Below are positions 8,157 to 16,295 of a stretch of 16,295 bases of DNA, piece by piece. Location: assembly GCA_958430865.1 (NCBI GenBank), contig CAUDNR010001081.1, positions 3,365 through 19,659 on the forward strand. Reading direction: 5' to 3'. A program made the position numbers and the translations under genes. The stretch comes from Entrophospora sp. SA101 (Eukaryota; Glomeromycota; Glomeromycetes; Entrophosporales; Entrophosporaceae). Below the pieces are notes generated by a model that was not told where the DNA came from, searched no databases, and saw nothing but the letters and a program-made list of their open reading frames with translations. Position 1 is the first letter of the stretch, and the number at the start of each line of letters is the position of its first letter.

Positions 8157-8683
8157 ATTTTTGTTTTTGCTCCTTGATTTCATTAATTGTAATATTAATA
8201 TTAATATTAATTCACTGCATGCATCAACACATTTTAGCAGATAATTTCGAGTTAAGAATGTAATAATTCATCATTTTCCTCAAACACAACTGCACACTTG
8301 CAACTATGTGATGCAGGGATAATTCATACTTTTAAGGTATATATTTCAAATTATTAAATTATTTATTAAATTATTTATATCAAATATATTAAATCATTTA
8401 TATGTATTTATAGAAATTATTTATTGCAAGAAGATTAAAGTTTTTAATAGAAACAAAATGATTAAAAAAGCAATAAATTTTGCCTCAGAAGCCTGGAAAA
8501 ATGTTACATCAATCGCTGTTAATAATTGCTGGATAAAAATTGGTATTATTCCTTTAGATTATGAAGAACAAGTTGGAGATGCAATAACATTAATACAAAA
8601 TATTATAAATGATCAAAAAAATGATGTTGATAATTTAATTGATAGATTAAATTTCAGTTCAGCATTAACAACAGAAGAATATA

Positions 8684-9253
8684 CAGTGCATGAAAAAAAT
8701 TTTCATAATAAAATGTGTTTTAAATAAACACAACTTTCTTTTGAAAGATTTTAACTGAAAATCTACTTGACAATGCAAACAATGTCATGGGAAAACATTG
8801 AATCTTTCAACAAGATAACGACCCTAAGCATACAGCCAGGGGTACTAAAAACTTCTTGCACAACACTGTCAAAAATGTTGGATTGGCCATCAAATAGCCC
8901 AGATCTCAATCCAATTGAGAATTTGTGGCAAATTTTTAAGGGACATGTTGAAGAGCAAGCCAATTAAGTGTTAATTTAAAAAAGTCAGTTATTGCAGAAA
9001 GTTTTTGTAAAATAATTCAGAAAGAATGGGGAGTGGATCAACAAAAAAATTTTTGTTAATTTAATCTATAATGTGCTGTCAAGGTTAAATGAAGTGATTG
9101 AGAAAAATGATAATAAGGTAAGCTACTAAGTAGTTTTAAGTAAACTTATTTATCAAATCGTAAAGAGCATATCTATAAATTTTCATGTGCTGTTAGCTTT
9201 TTTTCATTTCACAATAAATAAAAATTACATTCTGAAAACTTTTTCATGCACTG
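8684..9253 (+). mobile_element. 570-bp Tc1-like element, internally deleted, inserted in the pogo-like gene
   Basis: Starts CAGTGCATGAAAAA (8684) and ends TTTTTCATGCACTG (9253), with TA at 8682-8683 and 9254-9255. The inverted repeats extend about 27 bp with small differences. This is the Tc1/mariner signature. Complete Tc1-like elements are usually about 1.2-1.7 kb; here the 5' two thirds of the transposase (helix-turn-helix and first catalytic Asp) are gone. The insertion splits the C-terminal tail codons of the surrounding pogo-like transposase, so it is younger than that gene. Confidence 0.88.
8758..9128 (+). pseudogene. Tc1-like transposase, C-terminal remnant
   Basis: The phrase FQQDNDPKHTARGTKNFLHN starts at 8805 and carries the second catalytic Asp (codon 8814-8816). 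The next part, MLDWPSNSPDLNPIENLWQI, is in a different frame and has the final Glu (codon 8917-8919). The distance of 103 bases corresponds to DD34E spacing only if two bases have been lost between about 8858 and 8876. Downstream, further frame changes are needed to read SVIAESFCKIIQKEWG and the end RLNEVIEKNDNKVSY before a stop at about 9128. An additional shift precedes 8805 (ENLLDNANN at 8758). The protein is non-functional. The antisense frame at 8763-8963 is a shadow. Confidence 0.85.
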
Positions 9254-9471
9254 TATATCAATTGATAATTATAAGAATAATGAAATGTCAACTGAAGAGG
9301 AAATTCTTAATTCTTTTGAGGAAATTGAATTGTAAGTAGTACAACTATTCCTAATGTTCGATAAATAAAGCTGTAAAAGCTTTTGAAACTGCTTTTATTT
9401 TTCTTGGACAAAATAATATACAAGCAGATTATAATGAATTAAAAGCTTTAAAATCATTGGGAAAAAAATAG

Positions 9472-9763
9472 AATCATATAGCATTCAAAATTCAATACAA
9501 ATACACATCACTAGTTTTTTCAGTAAATAATTGATATTAATTAGCATTTTGATTTTTTTGTATTATATTAAGTATTTTATTAAGTATTATTATTATTTAA
9601 AATCATCAAACATAAAAAAATTTATTATATGGACATACTGCTACACAACAGACTAAGTGAATATTAATATTAATATGAACATTATTAAAATTACAAGCCT
9701 AGTAAAAGCAAACTAGCCAAAGTTATTTTTGGCAATTATTACCAACTATTTTTTCATGTGATA
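9472..9763. other. AT-rich spacer without a gene
   Basis: Lies between the stop of the pogo-like remnant and the complete MITE. It contains two ATTAAT/ATATTAATATTAATAT-type simple stretches (around 9661-9680) and no supported frame. An inverse copy of the terminal sequence at 8134 was looked for here and not seen. Confidence 0.4.
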
Positions 9764-10489
9764 CAGTGAACCCTCCATAAGTGCACCCTCTATAAATGCA
9801 TCCCTCCATAAATGCATTCATGCTATGTCTCATTCCCAACCTCGGGAATTAAAGATAAATGCACATCCTCCATACTCTGCATTGCGCGGTCTTCCCCCAT
9901 CCCGTTCATATAAAACCACCCTATCTAAATGCACGCCCGTGACTTTCATGTAATTTATTTCCTAAATAAATTCGTGTTACATTAATTAATTCAAACGTTA
10001 TTTAATATTAGTAATGGAAAATAAAGGGTAAGCTACTGTTGCTTATAAAGGATTAAATGAATGTTTATTAATTCTTTCTTTTTAATTGACAAAGAGTTAT
10101 TAGAATAATAATAATAATAATACAAATGGAGAAAATTATATATATGAAGATCACGAATTTTTTTAAAAAATTTATGTTTAATAAGAGTAATCAAAAATAA
10201 AATAAGAAAATTCTAAGAACAATTAGGACAAATTAATGCCCTTGAGTGGTACATTGATTTAAAAAAAAAATTCAATGAAGCAAACCACAATGAAACAATT
10301 TTTTATTCAACAATAATATTTAATATCTAATAATAATAGTAATTAAAAAAATATTTAAAATTGTACAACAATAATTTTTATTAGTACCACGTGTAACCAA
10401 TAAAATTCTTCCTCTCTATAAATGCATCCCTCCATAAATGCACGCTCTCATCCATTCCCAAGGGGGGTGCACTTATGGAGGGTTCACTG
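9764..10489. mobile_element. 726-bp pogo-like non-autonomous element with intact TIRs
   Basis: The left end CAGTGAACCCTCCATAAGTG and the right end CACTTATGGAGGGTTCACTG are perfect inverse repeats (25 bp or more) flanked by TA on both sides (9762-9763, 10490-10491). CAGT ends with TA duplication fit the pogo/Fot branch of Tc1/mariner. Next to both ends lies a 16-bp-spaced repeat of the word CCTCCATAAATGCA, in the same orientation at both sides. No transposase is encoded, but fragments look coding: ATGGAAAATAAAGG followed by an intron-like GTAAGC at 10014-10033, and INALEWYIDLKKKFNEANHN at about 10231-10290. This suggests a deletion derivative of a coding element. Its last 56 bp are part of the duplicated block. 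Confidence 0.85.
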
Positions 10490-10720
10490 TATGTTAATGT
10501 TTTAAGTAAAAATGATCGGTAGGGATTTTTACGTGTCGAAATACAGTATATTAAAGTATATTAATTATGATATAAAATTTTTATTATAAATTCACATACA
10601 TATATATAGTAAAAAGAAATCTATAAAAAAATCTAAATAGAAAAAATATACGAAAAAACTTAATTTTCATAAAAATCATAAAAATAAATTTTTTTTTTAA
10701 AAACTAAAATAATATACATC

Positions 10721-10724
<4 letters not shown>

Positions 10725-10752
<28 letters not shown>
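10725..10752. repeat. TA dinucleotide microsatellite, copy 2
   Basis: Fourteen TA units at the same place and of the same length as in the first duplicate, on the 3' side of the HMG-box gene. Confidence 0.9.
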
Positions 10753-10755
<3 letters not shown>

Positions 10756-10819
10756 TAATTAAATATCTTATTAAGTATATTATATTCTTTAATTCTTAAT
10801 TGAATTACTTAAATAATTA

Positions 10820-11956
10820 TTATTGAAAAATAAAATTATTGATTTGAGGATCGTCTATTATTAAATCATATAAATTGTGGTCGTCGTAGTTGTTGTTGTT
10901 GTTAATATTGTTATTATAATTATAATTATTTATATCGATAGTATTAATATCGTTTAAATTATTATTAATAATGTTGGTATTATCGATATTGTTATTTATA
11001 TCATTATTATCATTATTGAAAATTAGAAATTCGTCTAAAGAATTATTATCTTTTAAATTTGTTAATTGAGGGAACGGAGTAGGATTAGGTATTGAGACTA
11101 ATGGAGATTCAGGCATCGACCATATTATTGGAGAAGATTGAGTTGAGAAACCATTAGATGTTGAATAAGAAATTAAAGAAAGCGTCGGCGATGGAGGTAA
11201 AGAATTAGAATTAATCAGTTCGTTGTTGATGTCGTTGGATACGAAATTAAAAGGATTTAAAATTGGATCGTTATGATTATATGATAGAAAGGGGGAACCA
11301 AAGATATCTAAACCTAATCCTTGAGTGATAGAAATTTCGCCCTTTTGTAAATTATTATTATTAATATCATTTAAAAATAAACCAAGGTTTAAATTTAAAT
11401 CGACTAGATCATTATAATCCAAACTACTTACTATTTTATTGCTATCAGTGTAGTCGATGTTAGAGATGTCCGAAGGAGAAGACAATATTCCGGAAGGAAA
11501 AGAAGGTGTTGGTGTTGATGTTGATGTTGGTGTTGGTGTTGGGGAACTTTGCAACAAATCAACATCAACATTAATATTAATATCAACATTGCTATTAATA
11601 TTTTTCGTATTTTCTTTTTCGTATTTTTCTAAACGAGCTTTATTATAAAGATTTTCAGTTTCTCTTGCAAGTTTTCTGTATTCAGTCTTGACTTTTAATG
11701 TTTCTAGATTCCAAGATTCCGATGCAATTGTGGAAACTTTGGTCATCTTAACACGACAATTATTTTCTTTAAGTTCCTTGACTAAAGCAGCACGATAAAT
11801 GAAAAATTCATTTGGAACTTTTGGTGATTTTGATTTATGATTAATCAATTTAGCAACTAATTCTTTTGGATCAATTTTTGGTGGAAAACTTGGACGTTTA
11901 ATCTTGAATTCAATAGTTTCCTTCTCGTTATTGTTATAGTCGTTGTTGGCTGTCAT
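10820..11956 (-). CDS. MATA-HMG-type HMG-box protein, copy 2
   Basis: Encodes the same 378 residues as the gene at 680-1816, with identical DNA including third codon positions: one HMG box at about 45-112, Pro-Thr repeat, and Asn/Asp-rich tail. The start at 11956 is preceded by the same TATA and pyrimidine elements, so both copies should be expressed alike if both exist. The nearest intact neighbour is the amino acid transporter about 1.8 kb away on the same strand, with no sign of a shared transcript. Family knowledge suggests a nuclear DNA-binding regulator; targets are unknown. Confidence 0.88.
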   Translation of the reverse strand: MTANNDYNNNEKETIEFKIKRPSFPPKIDPKELVAKLINHKSKSPKVPNEFFIYRAALVKELKENNCRVKMTKVSTIASESWNLETLKVKTEYRKLARETENLYNKARLEKYEKENTKNINSNVDININVDVDLLQSSPTPTPTSTSTPTPSFPSGILSSPSDISNIDYTDSNKIVSSLDYNDLVDLNLNLGLFLNDINNNNLQKGEISITQGLGLDIFGSPFLSYNHNDPILNPFNFVSNDINNELINSNSLPPSPTLSLISYSTSNGFSTQSSPIIWSMPESPLVSIPNPTPFPQLTNLKDNNSLDEFLIFNNDNNDINNNIDNTNIINNNLNDINTIDINNYNYNNNINNNNNYDDHNLYDLIIDDPQINNFIFQ

Positions 11957-12038
11957 TTTTTATTTCGTTTTTAGTAAAAATAAATAATTTATTTGACGAT
12001 AAATAAAATATTTTATTTGGTTTGTTTTTTTTTTTTTT

Positions 12039-12107
12039 AAGAAAGAGAGAAAGAGAATAAAAGATGAAATTAAAAAATCAAGTAACTTTGTTCGTCCTGT
12101 ATTTATA
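12039..12107 (-). promoter_or_regulatory. Putative core promoter of HMG-box gene copy 2
   Basis: Minus-strand TATAAAT (plus 12101-12107) about 145 bp before the start codon and a CT-rich tract at 12039-12057, identical to copy 1. Motif and position are the only support. Confidence 0.4.
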
Positions 12108-12419
12108 GAAATTCTTGGAATTAAAATTGGACTGCGGTTCTGTTATTCCGTAGCGGAGATTTTTCTTTTTATGCAGCATTGAATTATTTTCCGAAATTTT
12201 TCGAATAGAATATTATATATCCCGCAGTTTGCTCAACCTGAGCGTTGCCTAATTAGTAAAAGTGATTCAATTGTACGCAGCTACAAAAGACGTATTTTGA
12301 AACAACTGGGTGTGATTTTTAAAAAGGATAATTTTAGTAAATTCGTATTACGATTTTTTTTTATTACACAAAAAATAAAATAACCAACCTCTCAACTAAT
12401 AAATAATTACAAGCTCTGC

Positions 12420-13297
12420 GTAGACAGCCTACAATGAAGCATATTATAGATGCCTATCAATGGTTGATTTGTAAGATGTAGACCTAAAGGTCACTGAAGG
12501 AGGGCCCTTGATTTTGTTTGATGCGTCCACAACATTTATACGTTTTATAAAGTGCAGACGACCACCTTGCACCAAGGATGCTCGAGGGATTTATGGAGCA
12601 AATGCAGATGCAACCAGGTTAACGTTTGTCTTGCAGTTTTAGATGATTAGATTTTTATGAAGCCATTATCATTTTGTGTTTTAAACTCTGGGGCAAAACT
12701 ATACGATGACCATTTTGCAAATTTTTGATGGCATTCATCTGTAAGATTATGAATTTTCTTGTGGATCCGGAGCATACGTTGACAGGGCTTAATCTTTTGC
12801 ATTTATTTGCTTTGCCCTTGAATAGAAAGGACTCACCACTTGAGTTATATTCAGTCATAAAATTTCTCAAAGAAACATGATGCTAGCACTTTTATTTTAT
12901 CCTCTTCAACCACAGAAATTTAGGACCTTGGTTATCAGCCTGAATTTCAACTAGTTTAGAATTAATTTTAAAGAATTTTTTTGCAGCAATATTTGATAAT
13001 TTACTCCAATACTAGAATGGATGCCAAGAACCCATTTGATGTTAGTGTAAAATTTTTAGATTTATTTATATGGTTTTCACTTGATCATTGTTTTTCATAT
13101 CAATATTAACTACTTCCAAACATTTAATATGGTTTGTATTTCTTCCAAATTAAGATAAGGTTTGACTTTAAGAGCTTTCCCGGTGTGAGGTTTTCAGAAG
13201 AAGATGAAGCCAGAGATACATTGAGACTTTCCATATGCAATCTGGTAAAAGAGAATATTAATTAGGCGTTGGATTGGTTGATCCAACTGTAACCCAT
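12420..13297 (-). pseudogene. Decayed transposon-type coding sequence inside duplicate copy 2
   Basis: Same broken minus-strand coding debris as 2280-3157, base for base. Here it is not preceded by the transposase-like fragment found beside copy 1, so the remains are cut off from any upstream coding part. Confidence 0.45.
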
Positions 13298-13742
13298 GAT
13301 CCAAGAACTAGGCTTTTTAATGAGTCGTCCAATTTACCTGGGCAGTGATTACTGGTGGTTTTTAAGGAACTCATCCCAAATGGTTTTTTTTTTAATTTTT
13401 TTAATTTTTTTGTGTAATTTAAAAAAATTTTATTTTCTGGTGTGATAATTATCTACCCGTGATATATTCAACGGTCCTGCGTCGTACGCAGCGAAATAAA
13501 TTTATAATAACGCAGTATAAAATAAAATCGGAAATCCGGAATTAATTTATTCAGTGAAATGTGACTAACATGGACTAACATTTAATCTTATTTATTATTT
13601 TATAATAATTATGTAAGGAAATAATGCACAAGTAAAAAAGAAAGAACTAATATACAATTTTCTAATTATAAAAAAATTATTTCTAAAATAAATAAACAAT
13701 AATACCCAATACATACAATGTAAAATACATAAACGATTATTA
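13298..13742. other. Spacer and 3' flank of the transporter gene
   Basis: Contains T-runs around 13385-13410, a hairpin CTGCGT-CGT-ACGCAG at 13477-13491, and the AT-rich 3' flank of the transporter. The first 90 bases (GATCCAAGAACTAGG onward) are somewhat more GC-rich and look like the end of a dispersed repeat, but no partner is present in the window. No gene is seen; the minus-strand frame 13595-13852 overlaps the transporter's last exon in another frame and is a shadow. Confidence 0.4.
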
Positions 13743-14751
13743 TTATTTAGTGGGAATTCGAATTTCATCAACATCAATTCTATCATTATCTTGTTGTTGT
13801 TGTTGCAAATCCTTATCTTCTTGGCCATCATTTCTTCTGTCTCTCCTATCATTATTACTACAAAAATCTCGGTTCATCTGAAATCTTCTGTAGACTCCAT
13901 CGAAATACCAACAAATGATCCCGATAAAAATCACCATAATGCTTACCAAGTATGGTATATAGTAAGGATATGTATCTTTGGTATTTAACGGACAATTTAA
14001 ATCCGAAGTTGTTAATGGCAAAGTTGTATTACTAATTGAATTATTATAATTTTCTGAGTAATATTGTGTATCTGGTGTAAAGAATGGTGCGGTCACAATA
14101 AACACCCCCGCCATAATAAACATATATATCAGTGGTGTAGAAACCTTGTATAAATTGTAACCATCTCCGTCGAGTTTTCTAAGAACCTAATTAAAATATT
14201 TGTTACACAAATGATGTAATGTTATGCGTTATTTTAATTAAAAAATAAAACACATGCACGCACAAAAATCACTAATACTAACAAATAATCCAATTGCGCT
14301 TAGCGTGTAATAAATCCAAGAACTATGCATTGACATGTTTATTAAAAATTTAAATGGATCATTCCCAAAAAAAAATAGTATAATCACGCTACACCAAATA
14401 TACTGTGCTCCTAAAGCATAGACCGGTGTATTGTATGTAGGATGCCATTGTTTTAATAAGTGTGAAAATACTGGGATGTAATTATGTTTGGCTGCTGCTA
14501 CAATTACACGTGATCCACTATATAAATATTACCCAATAAATAATATTCGTTGTTATTTTTTAGGAAAAAAAAAAAGAACTTTTGAATTTTTGAATTAATG
14601 TTTACCTCCATATTAACACTGCCATAACACCTAGTGCAGAAATACTGATCAAAAATGCCAAGATTCTTCCGAATATTTCTCCACCGACAATCATGGCGAA
14701 TTGCCCTGCAATTACCTAAATAGGCAAATAAACAAATATAATTGAATTAGC

Positions 14752-14788
<37 letters not shown>

Positions 14789-16056
14789 CAGATATTAATT
14801 ACTTCATTTGGATTTTGTTCTGGGCGAATCACAAGTTCTCTCGGTACGACGGAAATATATGCAATATTTGTAAAGATATCTGATTTACATAAATGGAAAT
14901 AATTATGTTAATTAATAATACACATGTATGTATGTATATACAATATTTATTTGATACTTTACACAATATACCGACAATGATCACACTATAACGGTTACTG
15001 TTCATAAGTTTGTTTTCAGGGGCTTTAAGCTCGTCGATCGAGTCTATAAAATAATTGTATTGATAAATTTGAAGTTAGTCGCATAATTTCCACGATATAT
15101 ATATTAAACTTTGATTTATTTAAAAAAAAAACTTACAATTAAGATTGTTATACCCGTTATAGGCAAACAAAACCTAATATAAATATCATAAAATAATTTA
15201 ATTATTGATATTAAAATAAAAATTAAAATAAAATAAAACTTACACCGATCATGGCTAATGCAAGTGAATGTGGAGTTAACTGAGTTTCATCAAATAAATG
15301 GTTCCAATTGTCTTTATTTATCGATGAGTTCAGTTTAATCAAGCCAATCAACGAAACAGCAATTAATGTACAGGTTTTGATTATTGTTAAACATTTATTG
15401 ATGTTGTTGGCCAGCCGGTTAGAGTACATATGATACAAAGTCACAAAAGTGACACTTGCCAATGAAATCAATCGAATTCTCCAAAACTCCCATCCGGTTA
15501 AATATGATTTTGGATGAAGCGATGATTCGATACAGTCATGGTTTGAAAACGCATAAACAATATACTGGGAGAATATATTGGAGTCAGCAATAATTGTCCC
15601 GGGACGGATAACCATTATCATGGCGAGACTGAAAATGTAGGAGAGCAGATACCGGGGGTATCTGAATGCTTCCATTAGGTACACGACTTCTCCTCCGCCT
15701 CTTTTTACTCTAAGGCCGAGTTCAGCATATACCAGACTCCCGAATAAGCTGATGAACCCTCCGAGAATCCATAAAATTAAAGATAATCCGACAGATCGTG
15801 TTTCCTCCCATACTATCCCCGGAGTGCTATATATTCCCTATATATATATAAAGTTAATGAATTGATTATTAGAATTAAAAAAAAATTCCTTCCTTTTTAT
15901 TTGTTTACTTACCACGCCGATGATATTATTAATGTTAATCAATAAACCAGACATAGAATCTAGAATTCTTTTGTCTTCTCTATCTACACTATCATCAGAA
16001 ATGGTAGAAACATCATTTCCATGTAAATCTAAATCTTGACTTTCCACTTTGTCCAT
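13743..16056 (-). CDS. LAT-type amino acid transporter (APC superfamily), 8 exons
   Basis: A spliced model gives 573 residues: exons 16056-15913, 15837-15244, 15173-15137, 15043-14963, 14879-14803, 14715-14606, 14517-14283 and 14186-13743 (stop included). All seven introns (70-96 bp) have GT..AG borders and frames join without a stop. Joining exons 1 and 2 restores the TM1 signature IIGVGIYSTPG (residues 45-55), the unwound substrate-binding motif of APC permeases. Further SLC7/LAT hallmarks are GGGEVVYLMEAF (95-106), VIRPG (124-128), FAYNGYNNLNYSIDELKAP (249-267) and SGSRVIVAAAKHNYIPV (348-364). About 12 membrane segments are expected. The N-terminus is acidic with Ser and Lys; the C-terminus is hydrophilic with a Gln run. 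It should move neutral amino acids across a membrane. It is nearest in type to fungal MUP1-like or animal LAT carriers; substrate and membrane are not readable from sequence. It looks intact. Confidence 0.85.
14752..14788. repeat. TA-rich microsatellite in intron 5 of the transporter gene
   Basis: An interrupted TA run (one TG break near 14773) lies between exon 5 and exon 6 of the transporter. It makes up almost half of this 87-bp intron, between the donor and acceptor sites. It does not disturb the reading frame. Confidence 0.85.
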
Positions 16057-16295
16057 TTTTAATTTTTATTAATCTTTCAAATTATAATTTAAAATTATCG
16101 TTTATATTATAAAAGTTTTCGTTTTCTTTAAGAAATAAAATTTTGAATCAGAGGAAAAGTAACGACTTTTATAAACGATTTTTTATTGAAAGATATTTAG
16201 AAATCGCATCTAAAAATAAAAATAAAAATAAATCTAAAAATACATATTCATTGTTCATCTATATAAAGAAAAAAAATAATAGTGATCTTTAAAGT
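16057..16295 (-). promoter_or_regulatory. 5' flank of the transporter gene
   Basis: AT-rich upstream DNA of the minus-strand transporter. On the minus strand it carries CTTTATATAG near 16259-16268 and several T-rich tracts, but no element can be fixed as the core promoter. No other gene begins here within the window. Confidence 0.3.

Larger units (their letters stand above)
8400..9471 (+). pseudogene. pogo/Fot-like DDE transposase, C-terminal remnant split by a Tc1 insertion
   Basis: From about 8410 the frame reads IIYCKKIKVFNRNK, then AINFASEAWKNVTSIAVNNC and IKIGIIP, the end of the DDE domain in pogo/Tigger transposases (family pattern: ...AW..V....I.NCW...GI.P), followed by an acidic tail DNLIDRLNFSSALTTEEY. 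At 8683 the frame runs into the terminal repeat of a Tc1-like element. Beyond that element, from 9256, the same frame resumes with an acidic stretch (SIDNYKNNEMSTEEEILNSF) and stops at about 9330. A further segment, AVKAFETAFIFLGQNN then DYNELKALKSLGKK, in another frame ends with a stop at 9469-9471 and resembles the distal tail of fungal pogo proteins, so an intron or frameshift lies near 9330-9370. The DNA-binding part and the catalytic triad are missing, so the gene is dead. Confidence 0.72.
10434..13297. repeat. 2,864-bp direct duplication, copy 2
   Basis: Identical partner of 294-3157, same orientation. On its left the sequence runs on into the complete pogo-like element, so this locus shows the element whole, whereas copy 1 shows only its right arm. 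On its right, after ACCCAT at 13297, it continues with GATCCAAGAACTAGGC, unrelated to the flank of copy 1. The intervening unique DNA is 7,276 bp; recombination between the two direct copies would delete it together with one HMG-box gene. Confidence 0.97.

Noticed and set aside
8763..8963. Minus-strand 66-residue open frame
   Set aside because: Antisense shadow of the Tc1-like transposase remnant.
8134..9471. Complete pogo-like element from the end at 8134 to a matching right end
   Set aside because: No inverse terminal sequence was found downstream, so element limits cannot be given.
13791..13988. Plus-strand 65-residue open frame
   Set aside because: Antisense to the last exon of the transporter; no coding motif.

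Overview
The window looks like nuclear DNA of an arbuscular mycorrhizal fungus (Glomeromycotina, most like Rhizophagus). The grounds are: very AT-rich DNA with long A/T and TA runs; short spliceosomal introns (70-96 bp) with GTAAGT-type donors; an N-rich MATA-HMG-type HMG-box protein, a family known to be greatly expanded in Rhizophagus; and a dense layer of small or decayed DNA transposons of pogo/Fot, Tc1 and possibly hAT type. The organism call is an inference from these traits, not from a search.

Layout. (1) 1-293: AT-rich flank ending in the diverged right arm of a pogo-like element. (2) 294-3157: first copy of a 2,864-bp block holding the end of that element, a TA microsatellite, an intronless HMG-box gene on the minus strand, its promoter region, and transposon-derived coding debris. 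(3) 3158-10433: about 7.3 kb of accessory DNA with a truncated transposase-like fragment, two MITEs in opposite orientation, a decayed minus-strand gene with a PH-like segment, two CAGGGTT-type repeats, a palindromic MITE, a second decayed minus-strand ORF, a pogo-like transposase remnant with a 570-bp Tc1-like element inserted in it, and a 726-bp pogo-like MITE with intact TIRs and TA target duplications. (4) 10434-13297: second copy of the block, with no difference from the first that I could see. (5) 13298-13742: spacer. (6) 13743-16056: an apparently intact eight-exon minus-strand gene for a 573-residue APC-superfamily, LAT-type amino acid transporter; 16057-16295 is its 5' flank.

Only three genes look functional: the two HMG-box copies and the transporter. 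They share a strand but nothing suggests a joint pathway. The main story is genome dynamics. A sharply bounded direct duplication of a transcription-factor-like gene has edges inside transposon-derived sequence and surrounds a transposon graveyard in which nested insertion can be read directly. The HMG copies are either a very recent duplication, a gene-conversion pair or an assembly duplicate. I found no CRISPR array, rRNA or convincing tRNA gene.
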